A DNA stretch of 64,000 nucleotides from contig CBDCXJ010000025.1 in assembly GCA_965223695.1 (NCBI GenBank), forward strand, positions 62,001 to 126,000, in the 5' to 3' direction. The DNA comes from JAUVPB01 sp965223695. GTDB taxonomy: Bacteria; Actinomycetota; Thermoleophilia; Gaiellales; Gaiellaceae. This document shows, piece by piece, positions 16,867-25,069 of the stretch. The position numbers were made by a program, and so were the translations under genes. The notes under the pieces are model-generated. The model worked only from the letters and a program-made list of their open reading frames with translations, searched no databases and had not been told where the DNA came from. Positions within the stretch are counted from its first letter, which is position 1. Every line of letters begins with the position of its first letter.

Positions 16867-17726
16867 GTGAGCGCCCTCTCGACGGCAGCCTCGACGGCGC
16901 GACGGGTCACGACCTCGGCGAGGTGGCGCCGGTAGTCGGCCGTTGCGTGGACGTCGCCGGGCGGATCGAGCGAAGCAGCGAGGCCGGAGACGGCCGAGGC
17001 GATGCTCTCGGTCGTCGGCGCACTTCCGTTCAGGGCCGCCTCAACGGCGCTCGCGCGCTCGGGGGTCGCTGACACGCAGCCGATCACGACGCGGGCGTCC
17101 TCGATCGTGCCGTTGCAGCGCAACGCGACGGCGGCGTTAACGATGCAGGTCCCTTCCTTGCCGATCGTCGTCGCCTCGAATGCGTCGCCCTGGTTGGACG
17201 CGGCCGCCGGAATGCCGATCGACGTCAGAACCTCGTCTGGCTCGACGGCGGTCATGAAGACGCCGGCGAAGAAGTCCTCGGCCGCGACGTCACGCTCGCC
17301 GCCCGCGCCGGCAATCTTCATCGTCGCGTCGAGCGCGACCATGACCGGTGGAAAGTGGTTGGTCGGGTCGTTCGCGCAGACGTTGCCGCCGATCGTGCCC
17401 CGGTTACGGACCTGTTGGTCGGCGATCACGGTCGCCACCTCGCTCAAAAGGGGTCTGGCGTCCTTGACGGCGTCACTCGTGTCGATGCCGTCATAGGTGA
17501 CCATCGCACCCAGTCGGACCGAGCCGTCGGCGCCCACGTCGATGCCGTCGAGCCCCGGCACCCCGGCGAGATCGACGACGACATCGGGCGCTGCGAAGCG
17601 GGTCTTCATGACGTTGAGCATCGTCTGCCCGCCCGCTAGCACGCGTGCGTTAGCGCTGTTCTGTAGCGCCGAGATCGCCTCGTCGAGCGAGCTGGGCCGT
17701 ACGTACCCGAGGGTCGAGAGCAGCAT
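16863..17726 (-). CDS. molybdenum hydroxylase FAD subunit (CoxM-like)
   Basis: Vanillyl-alcohol-oxidase-fold FAD protein that passes electrons from the iron-sulphur subunit to the acceptor. 287 residues from ATG 17726: YVRPSSLDEAISALQ, the pyrophosphate loop VLAGGQTMLNVM, and NRGTIGGNVCANDPTNHFP. I prefer ATG 17726 over one 16 codons upstream because LLSTLGYVRPSSL matches the family start. No ribosome site precedes it; instead a TATCAT hexamer lies 11 bp upstream, so it may be leaderless. It is the first gene of the minus-strand array that ends at 867. Confidence 0.9.
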   Translation of the reverse strand: MLLSTLGYVRPSSLDEAISALQNSANARVLAGGQTMLNVMKTRFAAPDVVVDLAGVPGLDGIDVGADGSVRLGAMVTYDGIDTSDAVKDARPLLSEVATVIADQQVRNRGTIGGNVCANDPTNHFPPVMVALDATMKIAGAGGERDVAAEDFFAGVFMTAVEPDEVLTSIGIPAAASNQGDAFEATTIGKEGTCIVNAAVALRCNGTIEDARVVIGCVSATPERASAVEAALNGSAPTTESIASAVSGLAASLDPPGDVHATADYRRHLAEVVTRRAVEAAVERALT

Positions 17727-17737
17727 GGTGCGCGGCG

Positions 17738-17766
17738 ATGATAGGTGATCGCCGTTGGCGTAGGAT
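17738..17766. promoter_or_regulatory. divergent promoter region between coxM-like and TfoX-like genes
   Basis: The minus strand carries TATCAT (17738-17743), 11 bp before the coxM-like ATG, without a Shine-Dalgarno. The plus strand carries TAGGAT (17761-17766) ahead of the TfoX-like gene. No convincing -35 elements are visible. The array's only obvious promoter would be here. Confidence 0.35.
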
Positions 17767-17804
17767 CGGGCCATTCCGACCGCTGCGTGTACCGACGAGG
17801 GGCA

Positions 17805-18155
17805 GTGAAGATCTCCAAGCCATCAGAGAAAGACAAGGCCTACTTCACGTCGATCGTTCCCGAAGCCACCGGCGTCGAGACGAAGCCGATGTTCGGCAAC
17901 CTCGCAGCGTTCGTGGACGGGAACATGTTCATGGGCCTGTTCGGCCCTGACGTCGGTCTGCGCCTGAGCGAGTCTGAGCGCGAGGAGCTCTCGGCGGAGC
18001 CCGGCGCGGGCGCGTTCGGGCCTACGGACAGGCCGATGAAGGAGTACGTCACGCTGCCGATCGCGTGGCGCGACGATACGAAGAGCACCACTGTCTGGGT
18101 CGACAAGGCGCTTGCGCACACGAGCACGCTGCCACCGAAGGCGACAAAGAAGTAG
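17805..18155 (+). CDS. TfoX N-terminal domain protein
   Basis: The 116-residue protein matches the TfoX N-terminal domain: KPSEKDKAYFTSIVP, VETKPMFGNLAAFVDGNMFMGLFG, LRLSE. In gammaproteobacteria TfoX relates to competence; stand-alone N-domain proteins in actinobacteria are uncharacterised. I chose GTG 17805 because it gives the usual VK-x-x-KPSE start; GTG 17787 is the alternative. It is transcribed away from the molybdenum hydroxylase array and its stop codon lies in a 17-bp tandem repeat. Confidence 0.8.
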   Translation: MKISKPSEKDKAYFTSIVPEATGVETKPMFGNLAAFVDGNMFMGLFGPDVGLRLSESEREELSAEPGAGAFGPTDRPMKEYVTLPIAWRDDTKSTTVWVDKALAHTSTLPPKATKK

Positions 18156-18187
18156 GCGTCGGCGGCTGGCAGGCGTCGGCGGCTGGC
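18154..18187. repeat. 17-bp perfect tandem duplication
   Basis: Two adjacent identical copies of AGGCGTCGGCGGCTGGC, at 18154-18170 and 18171-18187. The first copy begins inside the TAG stop of the TfoX-like gene, and a partly related GGCGTCGACCGCCGGCGTC follows up to about 18203. It fills the convergent gap between the TfoX-like and aldolase genes and could be a slippage product or part of a bidirectional terminator. Confidence 0.8.
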
Positions 18188-18201
18188 GTCGACCGCCGGC
18201 G

Positions 18202-18876
18202 TCAGGGCCGGTAGCCATCGAAGAGCGAGCGTGCGTCGGCAAGGTCTTGCGCAGTTAGCTCGCGCGCTCTTGTCGACGTGAGTACCGCGAGGCGGCAGAC
18301 GTCTTCGAGTACCTCTCCGGCCGCCAGGGCCGCGCGGATCGACTCGCCGAGAACGACCGCACCGTGGTTGGCCATGAGCACGGCTCGGCTGCCCGACTCC
18401 AGCAGATCGGCAACAAGCCCGGCCAGGCGCTCGGAGCCGGGGGTCGCGTAGGGCGCGATCGGCGTGGCGCGCTCGCCGAGCAGCGCCTGGTGATAGTGCA
18501 GGAGCGGAAGCTCGGCGACCTCGAGGCACGACGCGGCGACTATCCACGGAGCGTGGAGGTGGAGGACGCAGGTCACCACGTCGCTCGAAGCCGCGTGGAG
18601 GGCAAGGTGCAGTGCGAGCTCGGTCGTGGGTCGCTGCCGCCGCTCGCCGGCCCGCTTACCGCCGGGCCCGTCGTCTGACACGGGCTCTCCAGAGTCCGCG
18701 TCGATCAGGACAAGCTGCTCGGCTTTCGTCTCGGCGAAGGGCACGGCGCTCGGCGTGACCAGGAGCAGCTCTCCGACGCGCAGCGACGCGTTACCCGAAG
18801 CGAGCGGTCCGACCAGGCGGCGACTGGCGACGTCGCGGCAGAGCTCAGCCAGCTCGGCGCGTGCAGCCTGGCTCAC
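18202..18876 (-). CDS. class II aldolase/adducin family protein
   Basis: Zinc-dependent class II (fuculose-phosphate/ribulose-phosphate type) aldolase fold, 224 residues. Marks: GPLASGNASLR (phosphate loop), LHLHAPW (zinc His106 and His108), MANHGAVVLG (third zinc ligand His171). Glu86 in PTTELALH stands where the catalytic acid is expected. GTG start overlaps the upstream ThDP-enzyme stop by 4 bp, so the two act together; the pair could handle an aldehyde/2-oxoacid branch. Product specificity cannot be read from sequence. Confidence 0.85.
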   Translation of the reverse strand: MSQAARAELAELCRDVASRRLVGPLASGNASLRVGELLLVTPSAVPFAETKAEQLVLIDADSGEPVSDDGPGGKRAGERRQRPTTELALHLALHAASSDVVTCVLHLHAPWIVAASCLEVAELPLLHYHQALLGERATPIAPYATPGSERLAGLVADLLESGSRAVLMANHGAVVLGESIRAALAAGEVLEDVCRLAVLTSTRARELTAQDLADARSLFDGYRP

Positions 18877-20537
18877 GCGGCGCTCGTCCCGAGCGCTCTC
18901 GCTCGCACCTCGGACAGGGTCGCGCCCGGGGTCAGCGCCTCCGGATCGACCCTGAGCTCGAGCACTGCGGGCCGATCGGCGGCGAGTGCGCGCTCGAACG
19001 CATCCGGGAACTCATCGGTCGACGCGACCAACTCGCCGTGCGCGCCGAACGATTGCGCGAGCGCTGCGAAGTCGGGGTTCGCAATCGCCGTCCCGACGAC
19101 GCGCCCCGGGTACTCCCGCTCCTGGTGCATGCGGATCGTGCCGAACATGCCGTTGTTGATCACGAGAACGACGATCGGCAGCTCGTACTGGCACGCCGTC
19201 GCGAGCTCCTGTGAGCTCATCATGAAGTCGCCGTCGCCGGCGAACGCGACGACCGGCGGCTCGGGCCGCGCGAGCCTGGCCGCGATCGCGGCTGGCACCG
19301 CGTAGCCCATCGCACCGCTGGTCGGCGCGATCTGGGTTCCGTGCTGCCGGAACTGGTAGTAGCGGTGAGCCCAGACCGAGAAGTTGCCAGCGCCGTTCGT
19401 CAGAATCGCATCGGCGGGCAGACGCTCGCGAAGGTGGGTGACGACACGGCCCATGTTGATCGGGCCGGGCAGCTCCCGCGGCTCGAGTCCGGCCTCATAT
19501 TCGGCGCGGAGCTCGTGTGCCCAGCCATCCCCGGTGTTGAGCGGCGGCCGGTCTGCGAGCGCGCTGACGAACGCACTCGCACTCGACAGAACCGCTAGCT
19601 CGGGCTCGAACACGCGGCCGAGCTCGGCGGCGTCCGGATACACGTGGATCAGCCGCTGGCTCGGACGCGGCGCCTCGATCAGCGTGTAGCTGCCGGTCGA
19701 GACATCGGGAAGGCGTGTGCCCAGGGCGAGCAGCACGTCAGCCGAGGCGATGCGTTTCTCGAGCGCCGGGTCGACGGCGACGCCTGCGTAGCCGACGAAA
19801 GCCGGGCGTGTGTTGTCGATGTAGTCCTGACGCCGAAACGTCGTGATTACAGGAACGCCGCTCGCCTCGGCCCAGCCGGCGAGCGCCTCGGCCGTGTCGG
19901 CGTCCCAGTTACCGCCACCGACCATGATCAGGGGGCGCTCGGCGTCGCCGAGCATCGACACGGTCTGCTCAAGGGCGGCCGCGTCTGGACCCGGCTCGTC
20001 CGGGGGCAGCCCGGCCGGCACGACCGCTGCGTCGGCCTGCTCGATGAGCATGTCCTCGGGCAGCGCCAGCACCACCGGCCCCCGGCGCCCCTCGAGTGCC
20101 GTCGAATGCGCCCAGGCGGTTTGCTCGGGAACGCTCGCGGCTTCGGTGATCTCGGCGGTCGCCTTGGCGAGCGGCGTGAACATCTCGTCGAAGTCGACCT
20201 CCTGAAAGGACTCGCGACCTCGATGTGCCCGCGCCACCTGCCCGATGAGCAGCAGCATCGGCGTCGAGTCGTGGCGCGCCGTGTGCACGCCGACGGATGC
20301 GTGGGTCGCGCCCGGGCCGCGCGTGACGAGGCAGACGCCGGGGCGCCTGGTCAGCTTCCCGTAGGCCTCGGCCATGTGCGCGGCGCCGGCCTCGTGACGG
20401 CAGACGATGAGCCGGATCTCGGGCGCGTCGTGGAGCGCGTCGAGAATCGCGAGGAAGCTCTCGCCGGGCACGGTAAAGATCGTGTCGGTGCCGAGCTCGC
20501 GCAGCTGCGAGACGAGGAGCTGCCCGCCGGTAGGCAT
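18873..20537 (-). CDS. thiamine-diphosphate-dependent enzyme (acetolactate synthase/benzoylformate decarboxylase-like)
   Basis: The 554-residue three-domain ThDP enzyme starts at ATG 20537 (MPTGGQLLVSQLRELG). Catalytic Glu49 lies in VCRHEAGAAHMAEAYG; the ThDP motif is AFAGDGDFMMSSQEL ... VLVINNGMFGT. The central domain has the usual MVGGGNWDAD segment. Likely an acetolactate synthase-like carboligase or 2-oxoacid decarboxylase. No small regulatory subunit is adjacent, which argues against branched-chain biosynthesis. A TAGACT hexamer 8 bp before the ATG and no ribosome site suggest a leaderless transcript. Confidence 0.87.
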   Translation of the reverse strand: MPTGGQLLVSQLRELGTDTIFTVPGESFLAILDALHDAPEIRLIVCRHEAGAAHMAEAYGKLTRRPGVCLVTRGPGATHASVGVHTARHDSTPMLLLIGQVARAHRGRESFQEVDFDEMFTPLAKATAEITEAASVPEQTAWAHSTALEGRRGPVVLALPEDMLIEQADAAVVPAGLPPDEPGPDAAALEQTVSMLGDAERPLIMVGGGNWDADTAEALAGWAEASGVPVITTFRRQDYIDNTRPAFVGYAGVAVDPALEKRIASADVLLALGTRLPDVSTGSYTLIEAPRPSQRLIHVYPDAAELGRVFEPELAVLSSASAFVSALADRPPLNTGDGWAHELRAEYEAGLEPRELPGPINMGRVVTHLRERLPADAILTNGAGNFSVWAHRYYQFRQHGTQIAPTSGAMGYAVPAAIAARLARPEPPVVAFAGDGDFMMSSQELATACQYELPIVVLVINNGMFGTIRMHQEREYPGRVVGTAIANPDFAALAQSFGAHGELVASTDEFPDAFERALAADRPAVLELRVDPEALTPGATLSEVRARALGTSAA

Positions 20538-20545
20538 CGGCGCCG

Positions 20546-20587
20546 AGTCTAGAGGCACGCGACTCGCATGCCGCGCTTGTCTAGAGT
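20546..20587. promoter_or_regulatory. divergent leaderless promoters with paired TCTAGA palindromes
   Basis: Between ATG 20537 (minus) and ATG 20599 (plus) lie two TCTAGA palindromes (20548-20553 and 20580-20585), 32 bp apart, about three helical turns. Each overlaps a -10-like hexamer: TAGACT on the minus strand (20546-20551, 8 bp from its ATG) and TAGAGT on the plus strand (20582-20587, 11 bp from its ATG). Neither gene has a ribosome site. Confidence 0.45.
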
Positions 20588-20598
20588 TCGCCGCCGGT

Positions 20599-21348
20599 AT
20601 GACTGCGACCCACGACTTCACCGGACGCTCGGCGATCGTGACTGGCGGTGCGAGCGGTATCGGCAAGGCCTGCGCGCAGTTTTTCGCCGACGCGGGTGCT
20701 CGCGTTGGCATCGTCGATCAGGACAAGGGCGGCACTGCCGCGACCGTGGCCGAGATCGGCTCAAGCGCGATCGGTCTGCACGCCAACGTCACCGCGTCGA
20801 GTCAGGTCGCGGGAGCCGTCGGGCGCGCCGAGCGCGAGCTCGATGGCGTCGACATCCTGGTCTGCGCCGCCGGCGTCGGCGGCGACACGGTGCGCACCGC
20901 GGACATCACCGATGAGGAGTGGCGTCGCGTCTTCGACGTCAACTGCGACGGCGTCTTCTACTTCAACCGGGCCGTGATTCCCGCAATGGTCGAGCGTGGC
21001 TACGGCCGCATCGTCAACATCGCATCGATTGCCGGCAAGGAGGGCAACCCGCAGGCGGCCGCCTACTCGGCGAGCAAGGCCGCGGTGATCGGGATGACGA
21101 AGTCCTTCGGGAAGGACCTCGTGGGCACCGGTGTGCTCGTGAGCTCGGTCGCCCCGGCCGTGATCGAGACGCCTCTGCTCGATCAGCTGACGCAGGAGCA
21201 CATCGACTACATGGTCGAGCGAATTCCGCTCGGCCGGCTCGGCCAGGTCGAGGAGGTCGCCCGCCTCGTCGCCTACCTGGCCAGCGAGGACTTCTCGTTC
21301 TCGACCGGCGCCTGCTTCGACATCTCCGGCGGGCGTGCGACCTACTAG
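20599..21348 (+). CDS. short-chain dehydrogenase/reductase
   Basis: Classical SDR, 249 residues. NAD(P) motif TGGASGIGKAC, acidic Asp after beta-2 (GIVDQDKG) suggesting NAD, VCAAGVGG at the structural position of NNAG, catalytic Ser in NIASIAGKEG and YSASK (Tyr/Lys). Ends LASEDFSFSTGACFDISGGRATY, normal. ATG 20599 is favoured by the Rossmann start and by the -10-like TAGAGT 11 bp upstream. It is followed 9 bp later by an epimerase-family gene, likely co-transcribed. Confidence 0.9.
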   Translation: MTATHDFTGRSAIVTGGASGIGKACAQFFADAGARVGIVDQDKGGTAATVAEIGSSAIGLHANVTASSQVAGAVGRAERELDGVDILVCAAGVGGDTVRTADITDEEWRRVFDVNCDGVFYFNRAVIPAMVERGYGRIVNIASIAGKEGNPQAAAYSASKAAVIGMTKSFGKDLVGTGVLVSSVAPAVIETPLLDQLTQEHIDYMVERIPLGRLGQVEEVARLVAYLASEDFSFSTGACFDISGGRATY

Positions 21349-21357
21349 TAGCTCAGC

Positions 21358-22320
21358 GTGAGCGCACCTCACGAACGCTTCCTCGTCACCGGCGCAGGTG
21401 GCTGTATCGGGGCGTGGGTCGTGGCGCTGCTCGCCAGGAAGGGAACGGCCGTGGTCGGGCTCGATCTCGATCCCGAAGCGCGGCGACTACACGAGATCGC
21501 TGGCCCGGAGCTGGCCGGCACGGTCACCATCGAGCGCGGCGACATCACGGTCGCAGACGACGTCGCCCGCGCCGTCGACGCACACGACATCACCAACGTC
21601 ATCCACCTCGCCGCGCTGCAGATTCCGTTCTGCCGCGAGACCCCCGCGCTCGGCGCGGCCGTCAACGTTGTCGGCACCGTCAACGTCTTCGAGGTCGTCC
21701 GCGAGCGTCTCGATCGCATCAAAGGCGTCACCTACGCGAGCTCGATCGCGCTCTTCGGCCCCGACGACGTCCAGGTGGCAGCTGCCGACGAGCGCGGAGT
21801 CGGCGCACGGCCGAGCACTCTCTACGGCGTGTACAAGCAGGCCAACGAGGGCACGGCGCGCGTCTACTGGGACGAGACCGGCATCCCCAGCATCGGGCTG
21901 CGGCCCTACACCGTCTACGGGCCCGGGCGCGACCAGGGCGTCACGTCGGCACCGACGGCGGCGATCAAGTCGGCCGTTAGGGGGGCGTCGTTCACGATCC
22001 CGTTCGGTGGCGTCTCTGTCTACAACTACGGACCCGACGTGGCGCGCGCGTTCATTCGTTCGAGCCGGGCGCTCGAGTCGGGAGCTCACGTCTTCAACGT
22101 GCCCGGCTCGAGCCTCGACATGCCCGATGTGATCGCAGCCCTCGAGCGCGCCGTCCCCGACGCGGACGGCCTCGTCGACTTCGACGAGAGCATCTCGCTC
22201 CCCATTCCCGCGGAGTGCGCCACCGAGGCTTTCGGCGAGCACGTCGGCGAGCTCGAAGTGACGCCGTTCGACGAGGCGGTGGCCGCTACTGCCGAGCACT
22301 TTCGCCAGGCCAGCGCGTAG
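21358..22320 (+). CDS. NAD-dependent epimerase/dehydratase family protein
   Basis: Extended SDR, 320 residues, GTG start 21358. Cofactor motif VTGAGGCIGAWV, Asp at the end of beta-2 (GLDLDPEA, NAD preference), active-site YASSIALFG and YGVYKQ (Tyr/Lys), then LRPYTVYGPGRDQG. Such proteins act on nucleotide sugars, or on sugar acids and lactones in catabolic operons. Cotranscribed with the SDR upstream. Confidence 0.87.
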   Translation: MSAPHERFLVTGAGGCIGAWVVALLARKGTAVVGLDLDPEARRLHEIAGPELAGTVTIERGDITVADDVARAVDAHDITNVIHLAALQIPFCRETPALGAAVNVVGTVNVFEVVRERLDRIKGVTYASSIALFGPDDVQVAAADERGVGARPSTLYGVYKQANEGTARVYWDETGIPSIGLRPYTVYGPGRDQGVTSAPTAAIKSAVRGASFTIPFGGVSVYNYGPDVARAFIRSSRALESGAHVFNVPGSSLDMPDVIAALERAVPDADGLVDFDESISLPIPAECATEAFGEHVGELEVTPFDEAVAATAEHFRQASA

Positions 22321-22343
22321 GCCGCGAATACACGCCGCACACG

Positions 22344-22374
22344 AAGCTGTGAGCTTGAGATGGTTGATTCATCT
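22344..22374. terminator. small inverted repeats between convergent genes
   Basis: AAGCT-gtg-AGCTT (22344-22356) and AGATG-7 nt-CATCT (22358-22374) lie between the convergent epimerase and MFS genes. Stems are only 5 bp and there is no T tract, so termination is a weak guess; the second repeat overlaps the MFS stop codon. Confidence 0.25.
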
Positions 22375-23557
22375 AGCCCTGGGCAGCGAGCGGCCCCCGC
22401 AAGCCCGTACGCAACCGGTGCCTGGTTAGCCCGAGGCAAAGGAACGTCACGGCGATCGTCGCCGCGATCGCCCACATCACCGCCGTGACGCTCCCGGTCC
22501 AGTCGCGAACCGCCCCGAGCAGCAGCGGTGCGAACGCGCCCAGACCGTAGCCGAAGCCGAGCATCAGGCCGGCGACCGCGCCGACCTGCGCGGGCTCGTC
22601 CGCGATGTCGAGCGGCAGGGTCATCAGAACCGTGAACAGCGGCCCGGCAGCGATGCCGAGCACCACGGCCCACAGGAATCCTCCCTCGGGCCAGAACACA
22701 ATGCCGAGCATCGCGCCCGAGGCGATCGCGCTCCCGCCGGCGAGGTACAGACGACGCGAGCCGATCTTGTCGGCCATCCACGCGACGATGATCGTGCAGG
22801 GCAGCGCCGTGAGGTTGAGGGTTGCGACGAGCCAGGCCGCCCGTGCCTCGCTCCAGCCGCGCTCTACGTAGGTAGCGGCCAGCCATGCATTCAGGCCGTA
22901 GTAGAGAACGGCCAGGAGTACGAAGATCGCGATGAGCAGCCAGACGAAGCCGTTGCGCCAGGGCAGGGGGGCGGGCCGGATCGGAGCCCGCGAGACCGAG
23001 CCGGTGCCACGGCTGAGCGTCAGCCAGACGAGAGCAAGGCCGACGGTGATCGCCGAGAACACGACGAACGAGCCGCGCCATCCGTACGTTGCATCGGCGA
23101 TCGGCACCGCGGTGGCGGCCGAGGCGCCCGCACCGATGTTGATCCCGAGCGCGTAGACGCCAGTGGCGAACGCGGGGCGATCGAGGAAGCGCTCCTTGAC
23201 GGCGATCGGCATCATCGCGCCGAGTAGACCCATCCCGACGCCAACGCCGAACGTGAGCAGGATGACGAGTCCCGCGTCGGGAACGACCGCGCGCGCGACG
23301 CCGAAGACACCGATGATCAGCAGGCAGCCGGCAATGGCTCGCCTCGACCCGAGCCAGACGAGCACGCGCGTGGCTGGCGGGGCAAACAGCCCCATGCAGA
23401 GCACCGGGATCGTTCCCAGAAGCCCTGCGACGGCGTGCGAGATCTGGAGGTCGTCCTGGATCTCGGGCAGGAGCGGCCCGACACCGATTACCTGCGGACG
23501 TAGCGAAAGCGCGCTCGCAAACAGCGCGGCCAGGAGCGCGAGGTGGCCGCCTCTCAG
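22373..23557 (-). CDS. MFS transporter (CynX/NimT-like permease), CTG start
   Basis: Integral membrane major-facilitator permease of about 394 residues. The first ordinary start (GTG 23404) would cut off the first transmembrane helix. Upstream in frame the protein reads HLALLAALFASALSLRPQ, then IGVGPLLPEIQDDL and AVAGLLGTIPVLCMGLFAP, the typical first helix and loop of CynX-type permeases. The only candidate start after the in-frame stop is CTG 23557, which makes a CTGA overlap with the stop of the upstream monooxygenase, the same geometry as the many ATGA/GTGA overlaps here. Probable substrate: an organic anion or xenobiotic. Location: cytoplasmic membrane. Confidence 0.83.
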   Translation of the reverse strand: MRGGHLALLAALFASALSLRPQVIGVGPLLPEIQDDLQISHAVAGLLGTIPVLCMGLFAPPATRVLVWLGSRRAIAGCLLIIGVFGVARAVVPDAGLVILLTFGVGVGMGLLGAMMPIAVKERFLDRPAFATGVYALGINIGAGASAATAVPIADATYGWRGSFVVFSAITVGLALVWLTLSRGTGSVSRAPIRPAPLPWRNGFVWLLIAIFVLLAVLYYGLNAWLAATYVERGWSEARAAWLVATLNLTALPCTIIVAWMADKIGSRRLYLAGGSAIASGAMLGIVFWPEGGFLWAVVLGIAAGPLFTVLMTLPLDIADEPAQVGAVAGLMLGFGYGLGAFAPLLLGAVRDWTGSVTAVMWAIAATIAVTFLCLGLTRHRLRTGLRGPLAAQG

Positions 23558-23859
23558 GAGTCTCTACCTGGTTCCCAGGTCTCGTAGAAGTAGCGCTCGC
23601 GAGACTCGAGCAGTGGGATGGCGGTACCGAAGCCGAGCTCCTGCATGTGGGGCGAGTCGAGGTGAGCCTGGTAGGCCTCCTCGGACTCGAACTGCTCGTA
23701 GAAGAAGAACACATTCGGGTCGTCTGGATCACGGTGGCACTGGTAGACGAGGTTGCCCGGCTCCCCGCGAGCCGGCTCGACGAGCTGCGCCACGGCCCTG
23801 GCGACGGCATCGGCTTCGCCTGCTCTGGCTGTCCACTTGGCGGTTACGACAAACGCCAT
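23554..23859 (-). CDS. antibiotic biosynthesis monooxygenase (ABM) domain protein
   Basis: The 101-residue dimeric alpha/beta-barrel protein starts MAFVVTAKWTARAGEADAV and contains NLVYQCHRDPDDPNVFFFYEQF, ESEEAYQAHLDSPHMQE, typical of quinol monooxygenase-like (YgiN/ABM) proteins. A strong ribosome site GGAGGA lies 5 bp before ATG 23859. Stop overlaps the CTG start of the MFS gene. Such proteins oxidise quinols or have orphan roles. Confidence 0.87.
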   Translation of the reverse strand: MAFVVTAKWTARAGEADAVARAVAQLVEPARGEPGNLVYQCHRDPDDPNVFFFYEQFESEEAYQAHLDSPHMQELGFGTAIPLLESRERYFYETWEPGRDS

Positions 23860-23869
23860 ATCTCCTCCA

Positions 23870-24739
23870 TCATCCGCTCGCGGCGGCCTCGCGTGCCTTG
23901 TCGTAGTAGCGCTTGACGCCCGCGTAGGACATCTCGAAGCTCGGGAACGGGAGCGTCGGCCACACCTCCGCGTCGCCTTCGGTGCCCTCGCGCTGGAGGT
24001 CTTCCCAACACATTGCGACGAAGGCTTGCTCGTCAGCCCCGCCGTCGACGAGCGCGCCCCACTCGGCGAGCCGCTCGCGCGTACGTGCGACGTGACCGGC
24101 AACATCGGTGATCTCTCCGTAGTGGGGAATGCGCAGCGCCGTCAGCTGTTGCTCGTCGAGTGCGTCGAGCGATCGCTCCCAGGCCGGCATGTTGATCTCG
24201 GGCGCCGCCGCGGCCGGATACAGGAAGTCTCCCTCTCCCCAGAGGCAGCCGACGGCGTCGCCCGGGTAGGCGACGCCCGCGGCGTCGACGAACGCGACCT
24301 GGTGATAGGCGTGCCCGGGCATCGGAACGATGTCCAGGCCGAGCACGGCATCGCCGAGGATGTGCACGCTCTGCTCGGGGACAGGCTCGATCGTGCCGAA
24401 CATCGGCTCGAAGGCATCGCCGTAGATACGCGTCGCGCTCTTGACGAGGCGCGACGGGTCGACGACATGCGGCGCGCCGATCTCGTGAACGTGCACCTGG
24501 AGCTCTGGATTGCGCGCGACGAGCGCACCACTCCCTCCGGCGTGGTCTGGATGGATGTGCGTCAGGAGCAGGTGGCGGACGTCGTCGATGGCGTAGCCGT
24601 GCTGCTCGAGCCCGGCGATCAGACCCTCGACGGACGAGCTCGGCCCGCAGTCGACGATCGCGAGCTCTGGCTCCTCGATGACGTAGATCCCGATGACTTC
24701 GGGAAGCCCCCCGTAGTGGACATCGATCAGATGCGGCAC
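23870..24739 (-). CDS. MBL-fold metallohydrolase
   Basis: The 289-residue protein has the binuclear metallo-beta-lactamase motif THIHPDHAGG (His61, His63, Asp65, His66), a third-ligand region MPGHAYHQVAF, and AYPGDAVG for the bridging Asp. A C-terminal helical part (WTLPFPSFEMSYAGVKRYY-like end) is longer than in glyoxalase II. GTG start 24739. Forms an operon with the ABM protein and MFS permease, 10 bp apart. Likely hydrolysis of an ester, thioester or lactone; substrate unknown. Confidence 0.87.
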   Translation of the reverse strand: MPHLIDVHYGGLPEVIGIYVIEEPELAIVDCGPSSSVEGLIAGLEQHGYAIDDVRHLLLTHIHPDHAGGSGALVARNPELQVHVHEIGAPHVVDPSRLVKSATRIYGDAFEPMFGTIEPVPEQSVHILGDAVLGLDIVPMPGHAYHQVAFVDAAGVAYPGDAVGCLWGEGDFLYPAAAAPEINMPAWERSLDALDEQQLTALRIPHYGEITDVAGHVARTRERLAEWGALVDGGADEQAFVAMCWEDLQREGTEGDAEVWPTLPFPSFEMSYAGVKRYYDKAREAAASG

Positions 24740-24835
24740 CGGCGTATCATCGCCGAGGCGTAGTCACCGGCGCGAACTGACGGCGCGGTGCGATGTCCGC
24801 GCGTAGGCGGTGGAAGCGGCTAGAGGCGCGTGGGC

Positions 24836-25069
24836 TTACGCGACGTTCGCGATGCGACGCGACGCGCTCGACTCGGCATCCCGAGCGTACGCGTGCTCGC
24901 GAGAGAAGGGCCGCCATGGCACGGCGTCCCAGTCGCTCCCCTGGCACATGGGACATGTATCTGGCTGGCTGGCGACGGCCACGGCGTAGCCACACGTCGT
25001 GCATCGCAGCTCACCCTCACCTGCCACGACATCTGCCTGGGGCGTGTCGGTCTCGGTGGTGGGAAGCAT
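24836..25069 (-). CDS. small rubredoxin-like zinc-ribbon protein
   Basis: A 77-residue protein with LRCTTCGY (Cys23, Cys26) and TCPMCQG (Cys39, Cys42), the two knuckles of a rubredoxin-type site, binding Zn or Fe. I chose ATG 25069 because it is preceded by AGGGGGAAAG; longer upstream reading frames lack family similarity. The Ser/Arg/Ala-rich C-terminus looks disordered. It is isolated between the MBL-fold and M28 genes. Function unknown. Confidence 0.7.
   Translation of the reverse strand: MLPTTETDTPQADVVAGEGELRCTTCGYAVAVASQPDTCPMCQGSDWDAVPWRPFSREHAYARDAESSASRRIANVA

Noticed and set aside
13910..17726. Aerobic CO dehydrogenase (coxMSLG)
   Set aside because: Gene order fits, but the large subunit lacks both known CoxL active-site loops.
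22086..23810. 574-codon minus-strand frame overlapping the MFS gene
   Set aside because: Arg/Ala-rich translation in another frame; the MFS frame shows transmembrane helices and family motifs.
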